64,000 nucleotides of DNA, taken from positions 62,001-126,000 of the forward strand of contig NZ_JARPVX010000007.1 in NCBI RefSeq assembly GCF_033947565.1, given 5' to 3'. The position numbers and the translations under genes were made by a program. Origin of the DNA: Lichenihabitans sp033947565 (GTDB taxonomy: Bacteria; Pseudomonadota; Alphaproteobacteria; Rhizobiales; Beijerinckiaceae). This document shows positions 17,790 to 26,108 of the stretch, piece by piece; within the stretch, counting starts at the first letter, position 1, and every line of letters begins with the position of its first letter. Below the pieces are notes generated by a model that was not told the DNA's origin, searched no databases, and worked only from the letters and a program-made list of their open reading frames with translations.

Positions 17790-18914
17790 TCAGCTCCGCA
17801 GCCGGTGCAAGAGCGCCAGGATCACGGCGCGACAGCCTTCGAGCTCTCCGAGGGTCACATATTCGTTGGCCTTGTGGGCCCGTGCGATGTCGCCGGGGCC
17901 GCAGATGATCGCATCGACGCCGGCCTGCTGGAACAGCCCGGCCTCCGTGCCGTAACTCACGGCGGCCAGCGGCACCTCGCCGGTGAGCGCCTCGAGCAGC
18001 GCCGCCAGCGGCGCGTTTTCCGCGAGGGCCAAGCCAGGAAAGCTCGTCACCACGTCCCAATCGGTTTCGAAGCCCTTTTGGCGCAGTTCGGCGAAGGCCG
18101 TCGCGACCGGCTGCACCAGGTCCAAGGGTTCGACCCCGGCGATGGCACGCGCTTCGAACTCGATCCTGCAGGTGTCGGGGATGATGTTGACCGCCTGTCC
18201 CCCCTGCAGGATGCCCGCCTGCAGCGTCGAATAGGGCGGGGCGAAAGCGGCGTCGAACGGTCCCTCGGCCAGCGCGGCTTCGGTCGCGACGACGCTGGCC
18301 AGGATATGGGCCATGCCGTGGATCGCGTTGAGGGCGAGGTCCGGTCGCGACGAATGTCCTGTGCGCCCGCGCACCGCCGCGCGCACCGCGACCTTGCCCT
18401 TGTGGGACCGAACGGCGCGCATCCCGCTCGGCTCGCCGATGATGGCTCCGAGCTGCGGCCCGGCGAGGTCGGGGAGGCGCGCCAGCATGTGGCGGACGCC
18501 GCGACAGCCGATCTCCTCGTCATAGGAGAAGGCGAGGTGGATCGGCACCGACAGCGGCTGCGCGGCGATCTCGGGCAAACACGACAGGACGGCGGCCAGA
18601 AAGCCCTTCATGTCGCTGGTGCCGCGTCCATAAAGCTTGTCGCCCTCGGATCGAAGGCTGAACGGATCGGATCGCCAGTCGGCTTCCTTGGCGGGCACCA
18701 CATCCATGTGGCCGGACAGGATGTAGCCCGGTCGGTCCGCCGGACCGAAACTGGCGAAAAGGTTCACCCGGTCGCCTTCCGGGCCCGGGATCAGCGTGAC
18801 ACGCCCCCCATGCTGCTCGACGAACGACCTGATCCAGCCGGCGATCTCGCCGTTCGGCGTCGTCACCACCGAAGGGAAGCCAACGAGGCGTGCCAGGATT
18901 TCTGAGGCTTGCAT
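17790..18914 (-). CDS. M20 family deacylase, acetylornithine deacetylase-like
   Basis: This 374-residue zinc-dependent M20 hydrolase resembles ArgE. Metal and catalytic motifs are SGHMDVVP (His and Asp), YGRGTSDMKGF (bridging Asp), FSYDEEIGCRG (catalytic Glu pair), GEPSGM, and the late CGPGDIARAHKANEYV His. The dimerisation domain with RTGHSSRPDLALNAI lies in the middle. It would remove an acyl group from an N-acyl amino acid or amine. The ATG at 18914 is used, and a TTG at 18932 would add six residues. It lies just upstream of the peptide-type transporter, so it may act on the imported solute rather than in arginine synthesis. Confidence 0.9.
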   Translation of the reverse strand: MQASEILARLVGFPSVVTTPNGEIAGWIRSFVEQHGGRVTLIPGPEGDRVNLFASFGPADRPGYILSGHMDVVPAKEADWRSDPFSLRSEGDKLYGRGTSDMKGFLAAVLSCLPEIAAQPLSVPIHLAFSYDEEIGCRGVRHMLARLPDLAGPQLGAIIGEPSGMRAVRSHKGKVAVRAAVRGRTGHSSRPDLALNAIHGMAHILASVVATEAALAEGPFDAAFAPPYSTLQAGILQGGQAVNIIPDTCRIEFEARAIAGVEPLDLVQPVATAFAELRQKGFETDWDVVTSFPGLALAENAPLAALLEALTGEVPLAAVSYGTEAGLFQQAGVDAIICGPGDIARAHKANEYVTLGELEGCRAVILALLHRLRS

Positions 18915-18958
18915 GGGCTGACCGTTCAACAAAGCTGAAACCTAAACCGGGCCGCGAC

Positions 18959-19002
18959 GCCGCAATGCCGAAAGTTGCGGCACTTTGACCGAAACTGCCG
19001 CA
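18959..19002. promoter_or_regulatory. Cluster of GCCGCAA-type inverted half-sites (candidate operator)
   Basis: GCCGCAA at 18959-18965 and TTGCGGC at 18975-18981 form a perfect 7-base dyad. TGCGGCA at 18976-18982 forms a second perfect dyad with TGCCGCA at 18996-19002. The three half-sites lie in the space between the divergent deacylase and GNAT genes. The binding protein is unknown. The nearby Lrp-type regulator is one candidate, by inference only. Confidence 0.45.
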
Positions 19003-19121
19003 TCGGGCGCGCGAAACAGTGCTTTTGGCGCGCGTTTCGCGGCAAGGTCGATGATGGCAAACGAAGTCTCGGCGTGTCGTGCCGGACTTGCGAGGGATCG
19101 GGCCAAAGGCCTCGAGAGTGG

Positions 19122-20015
19122 ATGATGGTCGACGACGCGCCCAAGCAGATTGAGTCGTTCACGCTGTCGCTCGCCGACATCGGAACGGTCGACATCGACA
19201 AGCTCCACATGCTGTCGATGAGCGTGCGATGGCCGCATCGTGCGGAGGACTGGGCCTTCTTGCGCACGGTGGGCCAGGGTCTCGCGGCCCTCGACGAGAT
19301 CGGTCGTGCCACCGCCTCGGTGATGTGGTTCCCGCAAGGCGACAGCTTCGCGACGATCGGCATGGTGATGACGTCGCCTCGCCTGCAGACGCATGGGGCC
19401 GGCCATTGGCTGATGGGCCATGCGTTGAAGCGTCTCGGGCAGCGCGATCTTGGCCTTAACGCGACCCGGGCAGCCATACGGCTCTACCGGACACTCGGGT
19501 TCGAGAAGGAAACAACCGTCTACCAGCATCAAGGTGAGGCGCGCGCATCCGTGTCGGACCTGCCGACGGAGGGCGGGTGGATGCGCCCCCTCGATGCCGC
19601 CGACCTGCCGCAGATCCTGGTTTTGGATCGGCGGGCGGCCGGCTATGATCGGAGCGCGCTGATCGCCGAACTGGTGCAGCGGTCGCAGGTGCTTGGTCAT
19701 TTTCGCAACGAGGTTCTGGTCGGCTTCGCGTTCTGCCGCCCGTTCGGCCGTGGCACCGTCGTCGGACCGGTCGTGGCGTCCTGCGACGCGGACGCGATCG
19801 CCCTCGTGGCCCCGTTTCTGGCCCAAAAGGCCGGCTCCTTTGTCCGACTGGACACCCGGCTCGCATCGGGCGCCTTTGTGGTGTTCCTCGAGGCCTCGGG
19901 CCTCAAGCTTTTCGACACGGTGATGGCCATGACGCTGGGTCGTCCGTGGACCCGCCCCGCCCGCAGCGACGACGCCCCCATGATCTACGGGCTTTCGACG
20001 CAGGCGACCGGCTGA
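19122..20015 (+). CDS. Two-domain GNAT N-acetyltransferase, copy 2
   Basis: This 297-residue paralogue of the GNAT at 6447-7304 shares WPHRAEDWAF near the N-terminus, the YRTLGF motif, and a matching C-terminal half (FGRGTVVGPVVA, then FVRLDT). Its acetyl-CoA loop reads LQTHGAGHWL, which still fits Q/R-x-x-G-x-G but is less basic than copy 1. The ATG at 19122 follows a GAGAG ribosome site, with a second ATG at 19125. It is divergent from the deacylase and convergent with its cupin partner. A role in N-acetylating an amine that the deacylase could reverse is possible but not shown. Confidence 0.83.
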   Translation: MMVDDAPKQIESFTLSLADIGTVDIDKLHMLSMSVRWPHRAEDWAFLRTVGQGLAALDEIGRATASVMWFPQGDSFATIGMVMTSPRLQTHGAGHWLMGHALKRLGQRDLGLNATRAAIRLYRTLGFEKETTVYQHQGEARASVSDLPTEGGWMRPLDAADLPQILVLDRRAAGYDRSALIAELVQRSQVLGHFRNEVLVGFAFCRPFGRGTVVGPVVASCDADAIALVAPFLAQKAGSFVRLDTRLASGAFVVFLEASGLKLFDTVMAMTLGRPWTRPARSDDAPMIYGLSTQATG

Positions 20016-20063
20016 CGTCCCGGCGCGCCCGAGCGGCGGGCAGCCGGGCGTCTCGCCGCACCG

Positions 20064-20417
20064 TCAATCGACGTAAACGTAGATCTTCCGGATCGTCTCG
20101 ATGGTCTTCCACACCCCGCGATAACCCGGCTTCAACACGAAGCTGTCGCCCGCCCGGAACGTATGGGTTTCGCCGCCCTCTTCGGTCAATTCGGCATGAC
20201 CTTCCAGGATGTAGCAAAATTCAAAGGCTTCCCCTTTGATCGACGTGTAGGTGCCCGGCGTGGCCGACCAGATGCCTGTGCGCACATGCCCGTCGCGCGC
20301 GTCGTCGAGCGGCCAGGTCTTGAAGGCGGGCGCACCCTCGATGAGGCGTTCGGGAAGGGCGACCGAATCCCGGGGTGCGAAGGCCGGGTTTGTGTCGAGA
20401 CGAACGATAAGGGCCAA
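20064..20417 (-). CDS. DUF861-type cupin, copy 2 (TTG start)
   Basis: This 117-residue cupin is a close paralogue of the one at 7313-7666, sharing LIEGAPAFKTW, a TGIW..TPGT segment, SIKGE, AGD.FVLKPG and WKTIET. No ATG fits. The TTG at 20417 has an AGGAG ribosome site eight bases upstream and gives exactly the same length as copy 1, so it is taken as the start. Unlike copy 1 it is convergent with its GNAT partner rather than in an operon with it. Its function is unknown beyond the family. Confidence 0.85.
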   Translation of the reverse strand: MALIVRLDTNPAFAPRDSVALPERLIEGAPAFKTWPLDDARDGHVRTGIWSATPGTYTSIKGEAFEFCYILEGHAELTEEGGETHTFRAGDSFVLKPGYRGVWKTIETIRKIYVYVD

Positions 20418-20838
20418 AAAGGATCTCCTGCGCTTGGGCCTGAACAGGGCCGTTCTAGCCTCGCCCGCGCCCGACGAGCCGTCGTTTGTTGTGATGCGGC
20501 GACACGTTCTGCCGCGCTCGGGCCTGCGTGAGGCATGATGTGGCGGTGTCGGCCGATGGCGTCGGGAGCTGGCGCGCGGCGTGCTCAATGTCTCAGGCCC
20601 TCGGCCCAGGCGTCACGCGGGCCCGACAGCGCCCGGCAGCCGCTTATGCCGTTCCGTTCGGGTCAAAGAGTGTATGCTGTTGCCCGACACGCAGGATCGG
20701 GTCCGGGCGGCGAGCGATGCCGGTTAGCGTCGGCGGTGCTCATAAGGACGGTGTTGCCCATGGCGGGCTCGCCGGCGAGCGCGAAGCCCTTGCGGCGCCG
20801 CGCTGCCTTCCGCTTTCGACCCAACCAGGGACCGCGAC
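20418..20838. other. 421-base gap, no gene seen
   Basis: Reading both strands gives only compositionally biased translations without family features. The left end must carry the promoter and AGGAG site of the cupin (minus strand) and the right end that of the aldo/keto reductase. No clear hairpin, repeat or promoter consensus was recognised. Confidence 0.5.
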
Positions 20839-21666
20839 ATGTACGAGACGGCGCTTCAACTCAACGACGGCAGTTCGATCCCGCAACTCGGGCTCGGCCT
20901 TTGGAAAACGCCGGCCGAGGACGCCGCCCGAACCGTGGCCACTGCGATCGGCGCAGGGTACCGCCACATCGATACCGCGGCGGCCTATCAGAACGAGGAA
21001 GGGGTCGGCGACGGTATCCGGCGGGCCGGGGTGCCGCGCGACAGCATCTTCCTCACCACAAAGGTGTGGAACACGGACCAGGGTTACGACGAAACGCTGC
21101 GGGCCTTCGACAGCAGCCTCGAGCGGCTGAAGATGGATGCGGTCAACCTGTACCTCATCCATTGGCCGTCGCCCACGCGCGGGCGCTACGTCGACACCTG
21201 GCGCGCGCTCATCCAACTGAAGCAGGAAGGCCGGGCGAAGGCGATCGGCGTCTCGAACTTCACGCCGGAGCACCTCGCACGGCTGATGTCCGAAACCGGG
21301 ATCGTCCCGGTGCTGAACCAGGTGGAACTCCACCCGCACTTCCAGCAACGGGCGCTGCGGAAAGTTCACGCCGAGCTCGGGATCGCCACGGAATCGTGGA
21401 GCCCCCTTGGCCAGGGTGGCGTGCTGACCGACCCCGCGATCGTCGACATCGCCCGCCGCCATGGTCGATCGCCCGCCCAGGTCATCATCCGCTGGCACGT
21501 CCAGTCGGGCCTGATCGTGATCCCGAAATCGGTGACCCCGGAGCGCATCGTGGAAAATGGCGCGATCGACGACTTCGCGCTGACCGATGACGATGTGGCG
21601 GCCATCGCGGCCCTGGATCGGGCTGACGGGCGGATCGGCTCGAACCCCGACACCGCGACCTTCTGA
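20839..21666 (+). CDS. Aldo/keto reductase (2,5-diketo-D-gluconate reductase-like)
   Basis: This 275-residue TIM-barrel NADPH-dependent reductase belongs to the AKR5/DkgA group. The catalytic tetrad is visible: Asp and Tyr in YRHIDTAAAYQNEEGVG, Lys in FLTTKVW, and His in YLIHWP. The cofactor end has IPKSVTPERIVEN, whose Lys and Arg bind the NADP phosphate. It reduces aldehydes or ketones in the cytosol. Length and the ATG at 20839 are normal. It stands alone between the cupin and the convergent SDR, so its substrate cannot be inferred from context. Confidence 0.93.
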   Translation: MYETALQLNDGSSIPQLGLGLWKTPAEDAARTVATAIGAGYRHIDTAAAYQNEEGVGDGIRRAGVPRDSIFLTTKVWNTDQGYDETLRAFDSSLERLKMDAVNLYLIHWPSPTRGRYVDTWRALIQLKQEGRAKAIGVSNFTPEHLARLMSETGIVPVLNQVELHPHFQQRALRKVHAELGIATESWSPLGQGGVLTDPAIVDIARRHGRSPAQVIIRWHVQSGLIVIPKSVTPERIVENGAIDDFALTDDDVAAIAALDRADGRIGSNPDTATF

Positions 21667-21732
21667 GCGAGGTGCGGACGGGCGGCGCCGACGACCGGCG
21701 CCGCTTTGCTGGTGCTGCCTGCCCTGGCGGTC

Positions 21733-22461
21733 TCAGCAGGCCGTGAAGCCGCCGTCGATCGGCAGGCTGACGCCCGAGATCATGCTGGCGCCATTGCCCA
21801 GCAGGAACACGATGGGGGCCGCGATCTCGTCTTCGGTGGCCCAGCGCCCGAGCGGCATGGCCTTCAACACCGGATCGCCGATCTCGGGCCGCCCCCAATA
21901 CCAGGCCGACATGGGCGTCATGATCACGGTGGGGTTCACGCCGTTGACGCGGATGTTGTATTTGCCGAGCTCGAGCGCCGACACGCGGGTGATGCTGTCG
22001 AGGGCGCCCTTGGAGGCGCCATAGGAGATGTGGCCGTTGAGCGCCACGAGCGACGCCTGGCTCGAGACGTTGACGATCGCCCCACCCACGCCCAGTCGGA
22101 TCATCGACTTGGAGGCATATTTGGTCACCAACAGCGCCCCGCGGGCGTTGATGCCGACGACCTTGTCGAAGACCGCAATGTCGGTCTCCATCGGGGTCGC
22201 GATCTCGCCGCCCCAGCCGCCGCAATTCACGACGCCATAAAGGTCGAGCCCGTCGAGCGCGTCGCGGATGGCGTCCTCGGACTGCAGGTCGAAGGGCCGC
22301 GTCCGGCATCCGGTTTCAGCCGCCAGCTTGGCCAGGGCGTCTTCGGAGCGGCCGCTCGCCACCACCTCGGCCCCGGCCGCGACGAGCTGCCGGACCGTGG
22401 CGCCGCCGATGCCGCCGCTGGCCCCTGTGACCAGCACGGTTTTCCCATCTAATCCAAACAT
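21733..22461 (-). CDS. Short-chain dehydrogenase, L-xylulose reductase (DCXR)-like
   Basis: This 242-residue SDR has the cofactor motif TGASGGIGG at residues 12-20. VNCGGWGGE replaces the common NNAG. The catalytic Ser is in VNVSSQ and Tyr-Lys in YGASK. VNPTVIMTPM and the ending DGGFTAC match animal and bacterial dicarbonyl/L-xylulose reductases. It would interconvert a polyol and a ketose using NAD(P). The gene is the last of the minus-strand sugar operon, 38 bases after the ABC ATPase, which supports a role in sugar or polyol catabolism. Confidence 0.9.
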   Translation of the reverse strand: MFGLDGKTVLVTGASGGIGGATVRQLVAAGAEVVASGRSEDALAKLAAETGCRTRPFDLQSEDAIRDALDGLDLYGVVNCGGWGGEIATPMETDIAVFDKVVGINARGALLVTKYASKSMIRLGVGGAIVNVSSQASLVALNGHISYGASKGALDSITRVSALELGKYNIRVNGVNPTVIMTPMSAWYWGRPEIGDPVLKAMPLGRWATEDEIAAPIVFLLGNGASMISGVSLPIDGGFTAC

Positions 22462-22499
22462 TCAGAATGCTCCGGTTCCGATCGTGGCGGTGATCGGTG

Positions 22500-23261
22500 T
22501 CAGCCGCCGATCATCAGCTTGACGACCTCGTCATGCGTCGTGTCGCCGATCAGGCGCTCGCCCGCGAGGCTGCCGCGCCGCAGGATGACGATGCGGTCGG
22601 CGACCGCGAAGATGTCCTGGAGGTTGTGGCTGATGAAGATGACGCCGCGCCCCTGGGCTTTCAGGTTGCGGATCAGCGTCAAAACCTTGCGCTGCTCGGG
22701 CACGCCGAGGGCGGCGGTCGGCTCGTCCATCAGGATCACGCGGGCGTTCCAGTACATGGCCCGGCCGATCGCGACCGCCTGCCGCTGGCCGCCCGAAAAG
22801 CGGCCCACGGGGGCGTCCAGGCGGTCGACGTGGAAGTCGAGCCGCGCCATGGTTTCCTTCGCGGCCGCGGCCATCTTGGGCCGGTCGAGCACCGGCAGCA
22901 CGCCGAAGGCCCGCCGCATCGGCTCGCGGCCGAGGAAGATGTTGGCGCCGATCGACAGATTGTCGGCCAGCGCGAGGTCCTGGTAGATCGTCTCGATGCC
23001 GGCCTGTCGCGCGGCTTCCGGCGTCGAAAAGCGGACCGGCGCGCCGTCGAGCCTGATCTCGCCGTCATCCGCCGGATAAACTCCCGAGATCATCTTGGTC
23101 AGGGTCGACTTGCCGGCTCCGTTGTCGCCCGCGAGCGCCACGACCTCGCCCGGATAAAGCGACAGCGAGACGCCCTTGAGGGCCTCGACGCCGCCGAAGC
23201 GCTTGGTGACGCCCACCACGTCGAGGACGGGCTGGGACGAGGTGGATTGCACGGCGCTCAT
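22500..23261 (-). CDS. Sugar ABC transporter ATP-binding protein, single-domain ribose/fructose type
   Basis: This 253-residue ATPase has Walker A GDNGAGKST, signature FSGGQRQAV, Walker B VILMDEPTAAL and the switch His in IFISHNL. It carries one ATPase domain only, as in FrcA, rather than the tandem arrangement of RbsA. Its start shares one base with the permease stop, indicating coupling. It energises uptake of a sugar or polyol through the permease at 23261-24298 and the binding protein at 24366-25343. Confidence 0.93.
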   Translation of the reverse strand: MSAVQSTSSQPVLDVVGVTKRFGGVEALKGVSLSLYPGEVVALAGDNGAGKSTLTKMISGVYPADDGEIRLDGAPVRFSTPEAARQAGIETIYQDLALADNLSIGANIFLGREPMRRAFGVLPVLDRPKMAAAAKETMARLDFHVDRLDAPVGRFSGGQRQAVAIGRAMYWNARVILMDEPTAALGVPEQRKVLTLIRNLKAQGRGVIFISHNLQDIFAVADRIVILRRGSLAGERLIGDTTHDEVVKLMIGG

Positions 23262-24298
23262 CAGCGGTCTCCCCCGAGCTTGCGTTGCGTCTGGTCGACC
23301 AGCACCGAGATGATGATGACGATGCCCACGGCGACGAATTGCCAGAAGGGCTCCACGTCCATGAACACGAGGCCGTATTGGATCACCGCGATCACCAGCG
23401 AGCCGGCCACTGTGCCGAGGATCGTGCCCGAGCCGCCGAACAAGCTCGCGCCGCCGATCACCACCGCGGCGATCGAATCAAGCAGTAAGGGTTCGCCCGC
23501 CTGCGCAGCCCCGGCGGTGAAGCGCGCGGTGTAGAGCACGCCGCCGAGGCCCGCGCAGAGCGCCGACAGCAGGTAGAGTTTTCGCGTGTGGCGCCCGACA
23601 CCGATGCCTGCCCGCAGCGCGGCCTGCTCGCTGGCCCCCACCGCATAGGTGTGCTGGCCGAAGCGGGTCTGGCTGAGGAGATAGCTCATTGCCAGCAGGA
23701 ACAGCACCGTGATGAGCACCACCACCGGCACGCCCAGCAGGCGGCCGTTGCCGAGTGCCGCGAACCAGGCGTTGTTGACCGGCACGGTGGTGCCGCTGGC
23801 CAGCAGAAAGGCGACGCCGCGCGCCACGCCATACATGCCGAGCGTGCCGATGAAGGGCGGCACCTTCAGCTTGGAGATGAGCCAGCCGTTGACGGTGCCG
23901 GGCACCAGCGACACGGCGAGGCCCGCCGCGACGCCAAGCAGCATCGCCCCGAAGCCGCCGTCCGAACCGCCGGCGTAATTGGCCGCATGGGCCGCCACGA
24001 CGGCCGACAGGCCCATGATGAAGCCAACCGAAAGATCGATGCCCCCGGCGATGATGACAAAGGTTTCGCCGAGCGCGAGCAGCAACGGCGCCACTGCGAA
24101 GACCGCGATCGACTGCGCATTGTAGATCGAGAACACGAAGGTCGACCCGTAGCTGACGCGGGCCCAACTCTCGAAGCCGATCAGCAGCAAGGCCAGGAAC
24201 AGCCACGCCCGCATGGCGGCGAGCCACAACACCCAGCGGCTGGCCGGCATGCCCGGCCTCCGTGGCACGAGGAGTTTGGAAGACGTTTGGGCGAGCAT
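23261..24298 (-). CDS. Sugar ABC transporter permease, RbsC/FrcC type
   Basis: This 345-residue inner-membrane permease of the branched-chain/ribose permease family has around nine hydrophobic segments. Hallmarks are IIAGGIDLSVGFIMG near residue 90 and IAAVVIGGASLFGG near residue 265, both typical of RbsC-like permeases. The ATG at 24298 is used, and the frame opens 11 codons earlier without a better start. A single permease gene implies a homodimeric channel. It lies between the binding-protein and ATPase genes. Confidence 0.93.
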   Translation of the reverse strand: MLAQTSSKLLVPRRPGMPASRWVLWLAAMRAWLFLALLLIGFESWARVSYGSTFVFSIYNAQSIAVFAVAPLLLALGETFVIIAGGIDLSVGFIMGLSAVVAAHAANYAGGSDGGFGAMLLGVAAGLAVSLVPGTVNGWLISKLKVPPFIGTLGMYGVARGVAFLLASGTTVPVNNAWFAALGNGRLLGVPVVVLITVLFLLAMSYLLSQTRFGQHTYAVGASEQAALRAGIGVGRHTRKLYLLSALCAGLGGVLYTARFTAGAAQAGEPLLLDSIAAVVIGGASLFGGSGTILGTVAGSLVIAVIQYGLVFMDVEPFWQFVAVGIVIIISVLVDQTQRKLGGDR

Positions 24299-24365
24299 GC
24301 GCGCTCCGTGAGCTGACGACGGGAAAGGCACCGCCCCGTGGTGGGGCGGTGCGGTCGGGCGCGGA

Positions 24366-25343
24366 TCAGTTCTGGTAAACGAACCTGGCGTCTTCGGGCT
24401 TGTCGATGTTCGCCTTGTTCAGCACGGTGAAGCCGGTGCCGATCTTGGTGGGAACCGATTGTCCCGTCAGGTGCGCGTAGGCCGTGAGCACGCCGTAATA
24501 GCCGATCTCGGCCGGGTGCTGGGCGATGGCGGCCTCGATGAGACCGGACTTGATGTTGCCGACGATCGTGGTGGGCGCGTCGAAGGCCACCACCTTGACC
24601 TTGCCGCTTTGGCCCGCCTGCTGCACACCGTTGGCGGCGCCGATGGCCGAAAACAGGTTGGCGCCGAATACCCCTGCGAGATCGGAATTGCGGGCGTAAA
24701 CCGATTGCAGCTGGGACGCGGCCTTGTTGGCGTCGTCGTCGTTGAACTGCGTCCCGAGCACCTGGATGCCGGAATGCTTCTTCATCTCCTCCTTGAAGCC
24801 TTCTTCGCGCTGGTCGGTGGTGGAAACGCCCGGCTTGACGTTGGAGACGTAAACCTTGCCCTTGTCGCCGATGGCCGTGGCAAGCGCCCGCGCCGCGATG
24901 CGACCGCCTTCCAGATTGTCGGAGGCGACATAAGACAGCGGGAAATCGGCATCGCCCGCGCCTGTCTGGTAATCGCCCGTGCCGATGAATGTGTCGACCG
25001 TGACCACCGGGATGCCGGCATCGGCCGCCTTCTTCAAAGGCTGCACCAGCTGCGTCTTGTCGGTCGGCGCGATCAGGATGGCGTCGGGGTGCCGGGCGAT
25101 CACGGCGTCGAGAACGGGCGCCTGCTGCACCGGGTTGAACTCCGGCGCGCCCTGGAAGACGAGGTCTGCGCCGATGGCCTTGGCCGCAGCTTCGGCACCT
25201 TTACGCATGGTGATGTAGAAGGCGTCAGTGGTCAGACCAGGCACCAGCGCGATCGTGTATTTTTTGGCCTGGGCCTGCGCGCCGGTGGCGAGCGCCATGA
25301 TCCCGACGGACGCAGCCAAGACGACCTTAAGCGAATTCTTCAA
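24366..25343 (-). CDS. Sugar-binding periplasmic protein (ribose type, TTG start)
   Basis: This 325-residue periplasmic binding protein of the type-I (Peripla_BP_4) fold starts at TTG 25343, preceded by a GGGAGG ribosome site. That start gives a clean Sec signal peptide: MKNSL, a hydrophobic core, and cleavage near GAQAQA. The mature protein begins KKYTIALVPGLTTDAFY. Sugar-binding features include the DAILIAPTD strand and the hinge VVAFDAPTT. It delivers ligand to the permease encoded 67 bases downstream. The earlier ATG of the open frame would give a non-signal N-terminus and is rejected. Confidence 0.91.
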   Translation of the reverse strand: MKNSLKVVLAASVGIMALATGAQAQAKKYTIALVPGLTTDAFYITMRKGAEAAAKAIGADLVFQGAPEFNPVQQAPVLDAVIARHPDAILIAPTDKTQLVQPLKKAADAGIPVVTVDTFIGTGDYQTGAGDADFPLSYVASDNLEGGRIAARALATAIGDKGKVYVSNVKPGVSTTDQREEGFKEEMKKHSGIQVLGTQFNDDDANKAASQLQSVYARNSDLAGVFGANLFSAIGAANGVQQAGQSGKVKVVAFDAPTTIVGNIKSGLIEAAIAQHPAEIGYYGVLTAYAHLTGQSVPTKIGTGFTVLNKANIDKPEDARFVYQN

Positions 25344-25506
25344 TGCACCCTCCCTGAGTGTTTCTTTCGCGCGACCTGCGCGACTGACGTTGCCTGTTGA
25401 CCAGGTCTGTGTCGTTGCGAGCCTAAGGTACGGCTTCCAGGCTCGTCTATGGCCGAGTTCAACCAAACCCGGCGCCGTATCGGGGCCTGCGTCCCGATCC
25501 GATGAG

Positions 25507-25525
25507 CGACCCGTCGAGCGGGTCG
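25507..25525. repeat. Small hairpin upstream of sugar-binding-protein gene
   Basis: CGACCCG and CGGGTCG form 7-base arms around a 5-base loop in the 228-base gap between the P-loop kinase and the binding-protein gene. No U-tract follows in the minus direction, so termination is doubtful. It may shape mRNA stability or mark a processing site between the catabolic and transport halves of the operon. Confidence 0.4.
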
Positions 25526-25571
25526 TGTTTGCCAGCCGGCCCGGCCTCCTGCGGCCGAACCCGCGCCGTCC

Positions 25572-26108
25572 TCAGCAGCCTCCCACCGCGTCGTCGATCC
25601 AGGCCAGGACGGACCCGATGCTGAGTTCCTGCGTGGTGTCGATGGCGAGGCATGGGCCCCGGCCGGTCGGTTCCGCCCGCGCCGCGAGCGCCACGAGCTC
25701 GGGCACGTATTCGAGGCCGGGATGGCCCGCCGAGCGGGTTTCGACCCGGGCCCCGTAGCGGGCGGCCAGCACGGCGCCGGGCGCGTGGCACCAGAGCTCG
25801 ACCACGCGGCCGATGTTCGCCTCGGCCAGGTGGCGCTCGAGGACCTCCGGCGGCTGGAAGCCGAACCAGGCATCGATCACCACCGTCATCGGGTCCGGCC
25901 AATCGGCGATGGCGGCGAAGATGATCTCGTAGCTGGCCCGGCCGAGCCGTCGGTTGTGTTCGCGGTCGCCGACGCCGAAATGGCCGAACAAGGGCTGTTT
26001 GACCGTATCGAGGGTCATCAACGGCACGCCGCGGCCGCGCGAAACCGCACAGGCGACCGAACTCTTGCCGCTGGCCGGGACGCCGTTGACCAGGATGGCC
26101 GTCTTCAT
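25572..26108 (-). CDS. Small P-loop kinase (AAA_33-like), possible sugar-phosphate kinase
   Basis: This 178-residue protein has a Walker A motif GVPASGKSS at residues 9-17 and then a compact kinase-like body. VIDAWFGFQPPEVLERH resembles the mid-region of small-molecule kinases such as gluconate kinase or Zeta-like P-loop kinases. The ATG at 26108 overlaps the ROK gene stop by four bases, so the two kinases are co-translated. Position between a ROK sugar kinase and a sugar transporter suggests a second phosphorylation of the same substrate. The family alone does not define the acceptor. Confidence 0.8.
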   Translation of the reverse strand: MKTAILVNGVPASGKSSVACAVSRGRGVPLMTLDTVKQPLFGHFGVGDREHNRRLGRASYEIIFAAIADWPDPMTVVIDAWFGFQPPEVLERHLAEANIGRVVELWCHAPGAVLAARYGARVETRSAGHPGLEYVPELVALAARAEPTGRGPCLAIDTTQELSIGSVLAWIDDAVGGC

